Shown: one piece after another, positions 6,987-15,966 of the stretch
Numbering within the stretch: position 1 is the first letter of the stretch
Layout: each line of letters opens with the position of its first letter
Assembly: GCA_963781105.1 (NCBI GenBank)
Contig: CAWAED010000002.1
Location: forward strand, 1 to 64,000
Direction: 5' to 3'
DNA length: 64,000 nt
Source: Palsa-295 sp963781105
Lineage (GTDB): Bacteria > Acidobacteriota > Terriglobia > Acidiferrales > UBA7541
Program-made: the position numbers and the translations under genes
The notes under the pieces: generated by a model
Databases searched by the model: none
What the model saw: only the letters and a program-made list of their open reading frames with translations
Told to the model about the DNA's origin: nothing

Positions 6987-9158
6987 CTACATATAGTCGT
7001 TGCGCTCGATGCCCAGTTTTTTCAATTTGGAATTCAGCGTTGTTCTCTTCAAACCTAGCTTTGCGGCCGCACCGTGCTCGCCCGCAATGACGCCTTTGGT
7101 TTCCCGGAGCACGCGCAGAATATGTTCGCGCTCGGTGGTTTCGAGCGTGGCATCATCCTCGGACGAGGCTTCCGGCGGGCGGTCAAGCTCGGCGAGCGGC
7201 GCTCGCAACGCAGAGCCCTTCGTGAGGATCACCGCACGCTCGATAAAATTCTCGAGTTCTCGGATGTTGCCCGGCCAATCCCACTTGGTCAGCGCCTTCA
7301 TCACGTCGGCCGGGATCGACTGGATTTGCTTATCCATGCGGCGGGCGTGCTTGGTGACGAAATAGCGGACTAACAGTGGTATGTCTTCGCGGCGTTCTCG
7401 CAACGGGGGAATGGTGATCGGAAAGACTCTCAAGCGATAGTAGAGGTCGCTGCGAAACTCACGGTTCGCCACCATTTTTTCCAGGTTACGATTCGTTGCC
7501 GCCACGAGCCGGATATCTACGGGAATCGTGCGCGTGCCGCCCAGCCGCTCGAACTCCTTTTCCTGCAGGGCCCGCAAGAGTTTAGGCTGCAGCTCCGGGG
7601 GAAGGTCTCCGACTTCGTCCAAGAACAACGTACCTTGGTGGGCCAGTTCCAATCGGCCAATTTTCTGAGAGATGGCTCCGGTGAAGGCGCCTTTTTCGTG
7701 GCCGAATAGTTCGCTCTCCAGTAGACCGGTCGGGATCGCCGCGCAGTTCAACTTAACCAGAGTGTGTTCGCGTCGGGAACTGAGTTGATGGATCGCCCGG
7801 GCGATCAAGTCCTTTCCGGTTCCGGTTTCCCCGAGAATGAGAACGGTCACGTCCGTTGCCGCAACTGTTTCGGCCTGCTTGAGTGCCCTCCGCAGACTTG
7901 TACTTTCCCCAATGATGTCCTCGAAGCCGTGTTCGGTGTGCAACTCCTCTTCCAGATAGCGTTTCTCGCGTTCTCTTCGTTCCAATTCCTCTTGAGTTCG
8001 AACCTTTTCCGAAAGGTCGCGGATCATACTGAGCACAATCTTGCCTGCCGGCGTCTCGACGGTGCTCAACATGATGTCCACTGGGAATTCAGAACCATCT
8101 TTGCGTCTGCCACGAAGCTCTAGACCAATTCCCATGGGGCGGGTGCGAGGATTGGAAGCGTATTCATTTCGGCGGGTGGGATGGGTCTTGCGGAATCTCT
8201 CCGGAATCAGGACTTCGACCGGCTGCCCAAGCAGTTCCGCTCGTTCGTAGCCGAAGAAGTTTGCAACTTGTCCATTCACCTCGGCTATATTCCCTTGTTG
8301 ATCGGTCACGAGGACCGCATCGGGCGAGAATTCAAAAAGGGCGCGAAAACGCTGTTCGCTCAACTGGACGGTGTCCTCGGCCCTTTTGCGATCCGTAAAG
8401 TCTCGGGTAACCTTCGAGAATCCTAGTAATTCACCGTTGTCATTGCGAATGGCGGTGATCACGACGTTCGCCCAGAAACGTGAATCGTCCTTTCGGACCC
8501 GCCATCCTTCATCTTCGAGGCGTCCCTGGGAGGCAGCGATTTTCAATTCATCATCGGGCTTGCCGCGTTCGATATCTTCTCGGGTGTAGAACCGCGCGAA
8601 ATGCTGACCGATTATCTCGTCCGCTCGGTAGCCTTTGAGACGTTCCGCTCCGGCATTCCAGGTTGCCACCCGCCCGCCGGGATCCAGCATAAAAATGGCG
8701 TAGTCCTTCACGCTTTCCACAAGCAAACGGAAGCGTTCCTCGCTTCGATGCAGAGCCGCTTCGATGCGCTCGCGTTCTGTGACGTCACGTACCACGGCCA
8801 GGGAAACAAGTACGCCATCCACCTGCAGAGGGCTGAGCATGATGTCCACCGGGAATTCCGTGCCATCCTTGCGTCTACCATGGAGTTCGAAACCCATGCC
8901 CATCGGGCGCACGCTCGGCCGAACGCCGAAATTTTGTCTGTGGGCCGGGTGCAGCGCTCGAAAGCGTTCGGGAATCAACGCCTCGACCGGCAATCCCAGC
9001 ACTTCTGCGCGCGTGTATCCGAACATTCTTTCCGCTTGCGAATTGAGTTCAATGATTCGCCCATCTCCATCCGCGACAACAATGCCATCGGGCGCAAATT
9101 CAAAGAGTTTTTCGGCCAATGCTTGCGAAGAGAGCTTCTGCAATGATGGGCCAGTCAT
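6987..9158 (-). CDS. PAS-PAS-PAS sigma-54-dependent transcriptional activator
   Basis: 723 residues. There are three PAS domains at about 12-130, 140-258 and 266-385; the first and third are close copies (both with RRKDG(T/S)EFPVDIML). A short coiled segment leads to a sigma-54 AAA+ domain at about 412-650, with Walker A GETGTGKD (443-450), the GAFTGA loop (490-495) and Walker B LFLDEV (511-516). A Fis-type HTH closes the protein (about 675-720). All elements for activating sigma-54 polymerase are present. There is no receiver domain, so control is through PAS ligands, likely redox or small molecules. Its targets are unknown. Confidence 0.93.
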   Translation of the reverse strand: MTGPSLQKLSSQALAEKLFEFAPDGIVVADGDGRIIELNSQAERMFGYTRAEVLGLPVEALIPERFRALHPAHRQNFGVRPSVRPMGMGFELHGRRKDGTEFPVDIMLSPLQVDGVLVSLAVVRDVTERERIEAALHRSEERFRLLVESVKDYAIFMLDPGGRVATWNAGAERLKGYRADEIIGQHFARFYTREDIERGKPDDELKIAASQGRLEDEGWRVRKDDSRFWANVVITAIRNDNGELLGFSKVTRDFTDRKRAEDTVQLSEQRFRALFEFSPDAVLVTDQQGNIAEVNGQVANFFGYERAELLGQPVEVLIPERFRKTHPTRRNEYASNPRTRPMGIGLELRGRRKDGSEFPVDIMLSTVETPAGKIVLSMIRDLSEKVRTQEELERREREKRYLEEELHTEHGFEDIIGESTSLRRALKQAETVAATDVTVLILGETGTGKDLIARAIHQLSSRREHTLVKLNCAAIPTGLLESELFGHEKGAFTGAISQKIGRLELAHQGTLFLDEVGDLPPELQPKLLRALQEKEFERLGGTRTIPVDIRLVAATNRNLEKMVANREFRSDLYYRLRVFPITIPPLRERREDIPLLVRYFVTKHARRMDKQIQSIPADVMKALTKWDWPGNIRELENFIERAVILTKGSALRAPLAELDRPPEASSEDDATLETTEREHILRVLRETKGVIAGEHGAAAKLGLKRTTLNSKLKKLGIERNDYM

Positions 9159-9368
9159 GTTTGTCCGCTCGAAGCTGCCGATATCCGCACCTCCCCGAAG
9201 AAGGCGCCGTTCGCTAAACGGCTAGCATCGACGTTCGAGGGCAGTGTCGAAGACGAATGATATCTCAGGTGCGCCGTGAAGAACAAAACGGCATGAGTTC
9301 GAGAAAGAATGGAAGAGTGACTCCGGGGGAATCGGGACACCTGAAACCTTGTCGGTAGCAGCTGCGCC

Positions 9369-10229
9369 TCAGCTGCGGACGATTAGCACCGGACATTTCG
9401 CTTGCGCCACGATTCGGAATACGCCGGTACGGATCATATGCTTCGGAAAGAGACCCGTGTCGCGGTGTACTCCGAGAACAATCAAATCAGCGCCGTGCCC
9501 CTCGGCGACGTCAAGGATTTTAATGGAGGGCGTGCCACGCTCCACGACACAAATCGGCTCGCACCGGAGATCGGCACCGAAAGGAACCAATTGGTGAAGT
9601 GTGTGCAACATCGCAGGCACGTCTTCTCCATCTTCGGCCAAATGAAGCAAAACGAGCTGGGCACGATGCTCTTGCGCCAGTGAAATCGCATGCGGGGCGG
9701 CGGCCAGTGATTCAGCGCTGAAATCAGTGGCATAAAGAATCCGATTGAACTCGGCATTCTGTTTCGGCTCGCCGGTGACCGCGGGACCGACCGCCAAAAC
9801 CGGACAGCGAGCCTTTCGAACAATCTGTTCGGCGATCGAACCGAACAGTACCCGGTCGAAGCCCGTTCGACCATGGGTGCTGAAAACCAACAGATCAATC
9901 CGTTTGTTGTCGATGAATTCAGAAAGGGTCGGCCAGGTTTCTCCTGACTGGAAGATGATTTCGTGGGCGATGCCTTGCAGTTTGCTTTCCAGATCTGTTC
10001 GGCTCTTTTCCCAGAATTCCTCTTCGTCTTGAGCTCCTTTGGACCAGTCGCTGGACGGAAGAAGAGGGTCGCAGTCCGGATGAGTCACATGCAACGCGTA
10101 TATCGTGGATCCGTATCGCCGCGCTATCTCCAGTGCGTAGGGTAAAGCTCGCTTAGATACGAACGAAAGATCGGTGGCGTATAGAATATTTTTGAGCCTT
10201 AGCTGAATAGCGGTGTCCAGCGCTTTCAT
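9369..10229 (-). CDS. Universal stress protein, tandem Usp domains
   Basis: 286 residues comprising two UspA folds (about 10-150 and 158-286). The first keeps an ATP-binding-type loop close to G-x2-G-x9-G-S (STHGRTGFDRVLFGS); the second is degenerate. The start ATG has GAGG about 8 bp upstream. It is downstream of a small membrane-protein gene (10328-10663), and the two are probably cotranscribed from operator pair B. It is one of four intact paralogues on the island. Usp proteins support survival in growth arrest or low oxygen; the exact role is unknown. Confidence 0.9.
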   Translation of the reverse strand: MKALDTAIQLRLKNILYATDLSFVSKRALPYALEIARRYGSTIYALHVTHPDCDPLLPSSDWSKGAQDEEEFWEKSRTDLESKLQGIAHEIIFQSGETWPTLSEFIDNKRIDLLVFSTHGRTGFDRVLFGSIAEQIVRKARCPVLAVGPAVTGEPKQNAEFNRILYATDFSAESLAAAPHAISLAQEHRAQLVLLHLAEDGEDVPAMLHTLHQLVPFGADLRCEPICVVERGTPSIKILDVAEGHGADLIVLGVHRDTGLFPKHMIRTGVFRIVAQAKCPVLIVRS

Positions 10230-10327
10230 GGTTGCATCCTCGAGTTGGGTTCTTGCGGTCGAGACTCTTCTCCGGCATCATGCGGCATTCCCGGCTGGCC
10301 ATTTATAAGAGCCTTCGGCGGATGCCT

Positions 10328-10663
10328 CTACCATAGACTCGATGGGAAGGTACGAATCGCGCACCAGAGCAAGACAATTGCGGTCACGGTCGCGAGCGCC
10401 ATCAGGCCCGCAACCGGTTCGGAAACAGCCCGCCGAAAGATCGCAAATCCCGTAATGCTCGCCGCAACCGCAATTCCGATGTATCCGAAATTGCGCGACA
10501 CCAGGTAGAAGAACCAGAGACCCGAAGCAGAGTATGGAGAACCGTACGCCAGACCCAGCGCTGCGAAAAACGCAAATAGGGCCGGCAAACCGAGCAGCAG
10601 GATTACTAAGAACTGCCCCAAGTCCGCCGTTCGATGATCTCCGATCGTCGCGTGAATTCGCAT
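10328..10663 (-). CDS. Small three-helix membrane protein
   Basis: 111 residues with three likely transmembrane segments (about 18-40, 50-72 and 84-103) and a short polar N-terminus. I do not recognise the family. GGGAGG lies 6 bp before the ATG at 10663. The CRP-type pair B lies 81 bp upstream, and a universal stress protein gene follows about 100 bp downstream, so it is probably a regulon member acting in the inner membrane. Confidence 0.7.
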   Translation of the reverse strand: MRIHATIGDHRTADLGQFLVILLLGLPALFAFFAALGLAYGSPYSASGLWFFYLVSRNFGYIGIAVAASITGFAIFRRAVSEPVAGLMALATVTAIVLLWCAIRTFPSSLW

Positions 10664-10743
10664 TTTGTTCCTCCCTTACTGCTGAGGCTCGTTCCCAGAG
10701 CAGCAGGCTAGAGCAAGGATCCAATAAGCCAAGAAACTGCGAA

Positions 10744-10779
10744 GTGACGACGATCACAGGTCACTGTGACGTCGAACGG
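10744..10779. promoter_or_regulatory. Tandem CRP/FNR-type sites, pair B
   Basis: GTGA-CGACGA-TCAC (10744-10757, perfect) and GTGA-CGTCGA-ACGG (10766-10779, half), centres 22 bp apart. The perfect copy is proximal to the minus-strand gene starting at 10663. The expected -10 position holds GATCCT (minus strand, 10721-10716). Confidence 0.75.
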
Positions 10780-10796
10780 CCACCCGGCGGGCGACA

Positions 10797-13340
10797 CTAG
10801 CAACGAACTCGTGCTTTCATTGGTCGGAAGAGCAGCCCTTTCGCAAACTCGACGAGGAAGAGATAGGTCAAGGTGGAGATCGCTAGAAAGGTGAAAAACG
10901 GCGCCGGGAGTCTGGTGAAGCCGAGAATTTCTGCGAGCGGCGAGTACGGAAGCAGAATGCCGATGATCACCATCAGGATCGTGGTACCGGCGAGCGGGAG
11001 ACTTGGCCGGCTCTTGAGCGGATTCCCCATGGTGCGAATGACGAAGAGAACCAGCGTCTGGGTCGCGAGCGACTCGACGAACCATCCCGTGTGAAATTCC
11101 GGCTGGCTGGCATGGAAGAAGTGAAGCAAGACGTAGAACGTCAGAAAATCATAAATCGAACTGATCGGCCCGATGAAAATCATGAAATTCCGAATCAGTT
11201 TCATGTCCCATCGACGCGGCGTGCGAATCGCCTGCTCATCCACATTGTCGGATGGGATGGTGATCTGCGCGGTATCGTAAAGAAAATTGTTCAGTAGAAT
11301 CTGCGTCGGAAGCATGGGAAGAAATGGGAGAAAGATCGACGCTCCGGCCATGCTGAACATGTTGCCGAAATTCGAGCTGGTGCCCATCAGCAGGTATTTC
11401 ATTACGTTAGCAGACGCCCTGCGGCCTTCGATGATTCCGTTGTGCAGTATCTCGAGACCCGGCTTGAGCAGGATGATATCGGCGGTTTCGCGCGCAACAT
11501 CTACAGCGGAGGCGACCGAGATGCCCACATCCGCCGCGTGCAGCGACGGCGCATCATTGATTCCATCGCCCATATAGCCAACCACGTGACCACGGCGTTT
11601 CAACGCATGGATGATGCGATGCTTTTGCACAGGTGAGACGCGCGCGAATACAGTCGTCTGCTCCGCGAGGTGCTGAAGGGCCGGGTCGGTCATGCGCTCA
11701 AGTTCTTCGCCAAGGATCAGCTTTGGGTTGTCGAGGCCCACCTGTTCGCAAACGTGCCGCGCCACCAGTTCGTTGTCTCCGGTGAGGATTTTCACTTCCA
11801 CCCCGTCCCGCTTCATGGCTGCAAGCGAGAGGGCCGCATCCGGGCTCGGCGGATCGGCAAAGGCCAAAAATCCAGCCAAGACCAGGGAATGTTCATCGGC
11901 CACATTGAAACTGCAGTGTGCGTCAACCCTTCGATAGGCGACCGCCAGAACCCGAAACCCCTGCGCACTCAGATCGTCGAAGGTTTGCCGGCAGCGGTGC
12001 CTGGCCTCGGCGTCCAGCGAAATGGCGCCGCCGTCGGCCTCATAGGCATCCGAAAGTACAAGAATGCCTTCCGGAGCGCCTTTCGTGATCAAAAGACAAC
12101 CCGGGTCGCCTTCCTTTTTTTCGACAACGACGGAAAGACGACGCCTCTCGAAATCGAATGGGATTTCGTCGCACTTGACGTACACGTCTGGATCGGCACG
12201 TTCCATTTTCAAAATCGCGGCATCCAGCGGGCTACGAATCCCCGTCTCAAGTTTGGCGTTCAGGTAAGCGAGTTCGACAGGCCGGTCGGAGACTTTTCCG
12301 AAAGCATCCACAGATGCAGCGAGGCTCATCCGTCCGGTGGTAAGCGTGCCGGTTTTGTCGCTGCAAAAGACGTCGATCATTCCGAAGTTTTGAATGGCGG
12401 GCAGATGCTTGACGACTACCTGATCGCGTGCCATGCGGATCGCACCGCGAGCGAGCGTAACGGAGGTGATCATGGGCAGAAACTCTGGCGTTAAACCGAC
12501 AGCCAAGGCCACTGCGAACACTAAAGACTCGAAGGCATCTCTGTGCAGTGCGACGCGAACAACCAGAATGAACAGTACGAGGAAAAACACGGCACGCATG
12601 ATCAATAGCCCAAAATGCTTCATGCTGCGCTCAAACTCGGTTTCTTCGGGCCGGACGGCCAACCGTTCCGCAATCGCTCCGAACGCGGTCTGCGCACCGG
12701 TCTTTAAGATGACGGCCGTCCCAGTTCCGCTTACCACCGAGGTTCCCAGAAAGACCAGATCTGGGGCAGCGGGATCGCGTTCATTATTCCTTTCTTGTCC
12801 ACCCACGTTTTTTTCTGCTGGCAGCGATTCCCCTGTCAATGCGGCTTGTTGGACATAAAGGTCGCGGGACTCTACTAGCCGACCGTCGCCCGGTATCAGG
12901 TCCCCGGCACATAGACGCACCAGATCTCCGGGTACAACCTCTCGCCGCTTAATTTCCTTCCATAGGCCATCGCGCAGAACGATAGCGGTCGGTGTCACTT
13001 TCTCACGAAGCTTGTCGATCGCCCGCTGCGAACGGTAGGTCTGCACGAAATTCAACGAAACACCTAGCAAGACCATCACCAGGATGATCGCGGTATCGGT
13101 TACGTTACCCAGAAGAAAAGAAACAATGCTCGCGACCAATAGGATGATGACCAGTGGATTGACGAACAGGACCAGCAGTTCGAAGAAGGCAGCGCCACGT
13201 TTCGCTGGCGCCGGCTCGTTGGGACCGTACTGCGACAACCGTGCGACGGCTTGCTGTGATGACAGCCCTGGTGAGGGCACCGCATCGGTCCGGCCCTGTT
13301 GGGTTGAGGCAAGGGAAGGCGAAGTCATGTTCCCGGTCAC
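10797..13340 (-). CDS. mgtA: P-type Mg2+-transporting ATPase (MgtA/MgtB type)
   Basis: 847 residues with the full P-type ATPase layout: cation ATPase N-domain (about 25-80), actuator domain with LTGES (168-172), GLTPEFLPM (282-290) in membrane helix 4, the phosphorylation motif CSDKTGT with Asp328, a nucleotide-binding domain, the hinge GDGINDAPSLHAADVG, and a C-terminal helix bundle with NNFLYD. The PEFLP and NNFLYD motifs favour the type IIIB Mg2+ importers over Ca2+ pumps. The GTG at 13340 sits only 2 bp after GAGGAGG; an in-frame ATG at 13328 is the alternative. It lies downstream of two small genes (13383-13828), likely one operon under pair C. Confidence 0.9.
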   Translation of the reverse strand: MTGNMTSPSLASTQQGRTDAVPSPGLSSQQAVARLSQYGPNEPAPAKRGAAFFELLVLFVNPLVIILLVASIVSFLLGNVTDTAIILVMVLLGVSLNFVQTYRSQRAIDKLREKVTPTAIVLRDGLWKEIKRREVVPGDLVRLCAGDLIPGDGRLVESRDLYVQQAALTGESLPAEKNVGGQERNNERDPAAPDLVFLGTSVVSGTGTAVILKTGAQTAFGAIAERLAVRPEETEFERSMKHFGLLIMRAVFFLVLFILVVRVALHRDAFESLVFAVALAVGLTPEFLPMITSVTLARGAIRMARDQVVVKHLPAIQNFGMIDVFCSDKTGTLTTGRMSLAASVDAFGKVSDRPVELAYLNAKLETGIRSPLDAAILKMERADPDVYVKCDEIPFDFERRRLSVVVEKKEGDPGCLLITKGAPEGILVLSDAYEADGGAISLDAEARHRCRQTFDDLSAQGFRVLAVAYRRVDAHCSFNVADEHSLVLAGFLAFADPPSPDAALSLAAMKRDGVEVKILTGDNELVARHVCEQVGLDNPKLILGEELERMTDPALQHLAEQTTVFARVSPVQKHRIIHALKRRGHVVGYMGDGINDAPSLHAADVGISVASAVDVARETADIILLKPGLEILHNGIIEGRRASANVMKYLLMGTSSNFGNMFSMAGASIFLPFLPMLPTQILLNNFLYDTAQITIPSDNVDEQAIRTPRRWDMKLIRNFMIFIGPISSIYDFLTFYVLLHFFHASQPEFHTGWFVESLATQTLVLFVIRTMGNPLKSRPSLPLAGTTILMVIIGILLPYSPLAEILGFTRLPAPFFTFLAISTLTYLFLVEFAKGLLFRPMKARVRC

Positions 13341-13382
13341 GTCCTCCTCGGAATAACCTAATGGCGAGGCGGCGGCTAGCGT

Positions 13383-13637
13383 TCACGCCGCCGCAATTAT
13401 GCGGTCCTTTTCGTGAGCTCGAGGCTCGCCGGAACGAGCGCAGATTAGCACACCCGCGCGTTCGCGGTATTCCAGCGAGTACGACGCACGGCAATGATCG
13501 CACAGCCAAACGTGTTGGACCGAGTGCGCGTTCGGGTCCGGTCTGCCTTCGTCCTGATTGTTGTGAAAACGAAAAAACTGTCCTTGGCGGTGGTCAAAAG
13601 CCGTGCCGCAATTTGGATTGGCGAATCGCGAAAACAT
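13383..13637 (-). CDS. Small Cys-rich protein, paralogue of the 36434-37156 C-terminus
   Basis: 84 residues. It shares CANPxC-like (FANPNCGTAF), GxFFRF and HVWLCDHCRxxxxLEY motifs with the C-terminal ~95 residues of the 240-residue protein at 36434-37156. The C and CxxC cysteines suggest one zinc site. GGAGAG lies about 8-12 bp before the ATG. It sits between the 45-residue protein and mgtA on the same strand. Function unknown; both paralogues are adjacent to CRP-type operators. Confidence 0.7.
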   Translation of the reverse strand: MFSRFANPNCGTAFDHRQGQFFRFHNNQDEGRPDPNAHSVQHVWLCDHCRASYSLEYRERAGVLICARSGEPRAHEKDRIIAAA

Positions 13638-13690
13638 CGCCGATCTCTCTCCAAACAGACTCGCGCCCCGCTAGCAACTCATCGGTGGCG

Positions 13691-13828
13691 TCATGACTTG
13701 CGGTGTTTGAAAAATTCCACTTGCCGAAGCCGCTTCATGGCCTCTTCTAGCGTCTCGTACGGTCCGCCCAAATTCCTTCCGTTTTTCGATACAACTTGGT
13801 AGTGGCCTCCCGCAACTCTCTTGATCAT
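13691..13828 (-). CDS. 45-residue conserved-looking small protein
   Basis: A short frame beginning MIKRVAGGHYQVVSKNGR and ending EEAMKRLRQVEFFKHRKS. It has the character of a folded small domain (two strands, a GGPYET turn, an amphipathic helix, a basic tail) and is better than the overlapping longer frame. The start ATG at 13828 is 66 bp from operator pair C. It is first in a likely operon with the Cys-rich protein and mgtA. Function unknown. Confidence 0.7.
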   Translation of the reverse strand: MIKRVAGGHYQVVSKNGRNLGGPYETLEEAMKRLRQVEFFKHRKS

Positions 13829-13893
13829 GTTTATTTCTGCCTAAACCACTCCGGCCTTCGCCATAGCCTAGTCGGGCCAGATTGGATCCTTCA

Positions 13894-13929
13894 GTGGTGA
13901 CCGTCACGCACCAACGTGACAAATCCGAT
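13894..13929. promoter_or_regulatory. Tandem CRP/FNR-type sites, pair C (divergent promoter)
   Basis: GTGG-TGACCG-TCAC (13894-13907) and GTGA-CAAATC-CGAT (13916-13929), centres 22 bp apart, each with one imperfect half. A plus-strand -10-like TATCTT (13952-13957) is exactly at the regulon distance for the gene at 14041. A minus-strand TAGGCT (13870-13865) is one base off for the operon at 13828. Confidence 0.6.
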
Positions 13930-14040
13930 ACCGGGTATGGTCATCATCTTTTATCTTCATATCGGGGCGAGGACGTCCGCGACGGATCGGCGGGCGAATC
14001 CGAGTTCGGGCTCTAGGACGTGTGCGGCGAAGGACCACTT

Positions 14041-15783
14041 ATGAAAATTCGCGCTCTCGCGCTCGATTACGATGGCACCATCGCCCAGGATGGAATGCTG
14101 AATCCCCAGGTTAGGGCGGCGATCGCCGAAGTGCGGCGTGCGTGCGGACTTACGATCGTGCTCGTAACCGGTCGCGTCTTGTCGGATCTCGAGCAGGCGG
14201 CTGGAGATCTTGGCTTTGTGGACGCCGTGATAGCGGAAAATGGAGGGGTTCTCTCCTTCCCAAACGGTTATTCAAGACTGATCGGCCAGCCTGCCGCCGC
14301 GGAACTCCTCGAAGAATTTCAGCGCCGCGGCATTGAATTCACGATAGGTCAGTGCGTCTTGGAGGCCGACGCCAAGTCCGCGCCGCAGATTCTGTCGGTG
14401 ATCAGAGAGCTCCAACTGCCACTGGTGTTGATGTTCAACCGCGGCCGCTTGATGGTCCTGCCCCAAGGTGTCAGTAAGAGCATCGGGCTACGCCGTGCCC
14501 TCACAATCCTTCATCTCTCGCCGCACAACGTGATCGCGATTGGAGACGCCGAGAACGACCATGATCTGTTAGCCGCCTGCGAATTCGGGGTGGCCGTTGG
14601 TTGGGGCAGTCCTGCACTATGCAAAGTGGCCGACCGGGTCTTGCACGGCGATGGCCCGAATGCCGTCGCCGGTTTCATCCGTGAGGTAGCTGGCGAGGCG
14701 AAAATACCTCCGGGGCGGATGCATAAGTATCAGGTAGCAATGGGTACGACAGAGGACGGCCGGGTCGTCGCACTAGGAGTTTCCGGCCGAAACCTGCTGA
14801 TCGCTGGAAACCCTCGTTCCGGAAAATCTTGGATCACCGGCCTCATTTGCGAAAAGCTCATTCTGCAAGGGTATTCGCTCTGCGTCATCGATCCCGAAGG
14901 GGATTACCGAACCTTGGAATCGCTTCCGGGCGTAGTGGTCTTCGGAGGCGAAGATCCCCCTCCTCAACTCCCCGACATCGCGCGCGCCCTTCGCCATCCC
15001 GATATGAGCGCGGTGGTGGACCTTTCTCACGTGCCCCACAAGGAGAAAATTGATTACCTTCATTCGCTCTTGCCGATGGTAGCGGCCATCCGAAGATCCA
15101 CTGGTTTGCCTCATCGCATTGTGATTGACGAAGCTCATTATTTCCTGCACGAGCCAAACGCAGGACAGCTGCTCGATCTCGCGTTGAACGCATATACGCT
15201 GGTTACTTGCCGGCCGTCCGACCTCAACGCGCGGCTGCGAGCTGCTATTGACGCCACCATTGTCAAGCGCACGACCGATCCGCGAGAGGTACAAACTCTG
15301 GTGAGTATGGCCGGGAATCAGAGTCTTGAGGCTGAATGGAAAGTGGCCCTGAAAGCGCTGGGGCCGAACGAGGCGGCTCTTTTGCCAGGTCCGGAAGAAT
15401 CGGGAGGAAAATTGGAGAGATTCGAACTCTTCCCCCGGCTGACTTCGCACGTCCGGCATAAGGCCAAGTACTTTGATTTGGATCTAATCGAGCCGCTGGG
15501 ATTCGTTTTCACCGATCACGGCAGGACCCTTGGGCCACCGGTGCGGACGCTGAAGGAATTTGTGACGGCATTGAAGACCTCTCCCATCGCGGCATTGGAG
15601 GGGCATGTTCATCGCGGGGATTTCTCTCGGTGGATTGGGGACGTGTTCCACGATCCAACTCTGGCGGCCGATATTCGAAAAGTGGAACTACGATACCACC
15701 TGGGGCACATCCGAGATCTGTGTGGTTCGATCGGTGCGGCGATCGAAGATCGTTATGAGCTCGCGCCGGACAAGCTCGCCTAG
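14041..15783 (+). CDS. HAD phosphatase fused to a HerA/DUF87-type ATPase
   Basis: 580 residues. The N-terminal ~225 form a Cof-type HAD hydrolase: DYDGT (Asp9, Asp11), VTGR, and GDAENDHDLL for the last acidic motif. From about 240 on it is a P-loop ATPase with Walker A GNPRSGKS (about 257-264) and Walker B IVIDEAH (about 359-365), the pattern of HerA/FtsK-like DUF87 proteins. The start is ATG 14041 with AAGGA 6 bp before it. The combination is unusual: the HAD part would dephosphorylate a small substrate while the ATPase part would move or sense DNA or protein. It is divergent from the mgtA operon and may be driven by pair C. Confidence 0.85.
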   Translation: MKIRALALDYDGTIAQDGMLNPQVRAAIAEVRRACGLTIVLVTGRVLSDLEQAAGDLGFVDAVIAENGGVLSFPNGYSRLIGQPAAAELLEEFQRRGIEFTIGQCVLEADAKSAPQILSVIRELQLPLVLMFNRGRLMVLPQGVSKSIGLRRALTILHLSPHNVIAIGDAENDHDLLAACEFGVAVGWGSPALCKVADRVLHGDGPNAVAGFIREVAGEAKIPPGRMHKYQVAMGTTEDGRVVALGVSGRNLLIAGNPRSGKSWITGLICEKLILQGYSLCVIDPEGDYRTLESLPGVVVFGGEDPPPQLPDIARALRHPDMSAVVDLSHVPHKEKIDYLHSLLPMVAAIRRSTGLPHRIVIDEAHYFLHEPNAGQLLDLALNAYTLVTCRPSDLNARLRAAIDATIVKRTTDPREVQTLVSMAGNQSLEAEWKVALKALGPNEAALLPGPEESGGKLERFELFPRLTSHVRHKAKYFDLDLIEPLGFVFTDHGRTLGPPVRTLKEFVTALKTSPIAALEGHVHRGDFSRWIGDVFHDPTLAADIRKVELRYHLGHIRDLCGSIGAAIEDRYELAPDKLA

Positions 15784-15879
15784 TCTCCGGCATTTCGCGC
15801 GGCCGACCTTGGGCTCTCTCGCCAGCGGACATATGCCGGAGCAGCTGAAGTCCAGCTCGGCGCTAGCCGGCCCAGGGCA

Positions 15880-15915
15880 GTGACGGGCATCACTAACGGG
15901 AGTGACCGGGGCCAC
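15880..15915. promoter_or_regulatory. Tandem CRP/FNR-type sites, pair D
   Basis: GTGA-CGGGCA-TCAC (15880-15893, perfect) and GTGA-CCGGGG-CCAC (15902-15915), centres 22 bp apart, ending 51 bp before the universal stress protein start at 15967. A weak -10 (TTAACT, 15939-15944) lies one base from the regulon distance. Confidence 0.8.
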
Positions 15916-15966
15916 AGCCGACGGGAGAGATTTCCGGTTTAACTAGAGTTGCTACGGAGGTGGACC

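Noticed and set aside
8041..8820. Repeated-looking segments in the sigma-54 activator region
   Set aside because: They are the first and third PAS domains of one protein, not a DNA repeat element.
14773..15459. Long minus-strand frame of 228 codons
   Set aside because: It is the shadow of the HAD-ATPase gene, whose plus-strand frame has clear Walker motifs.
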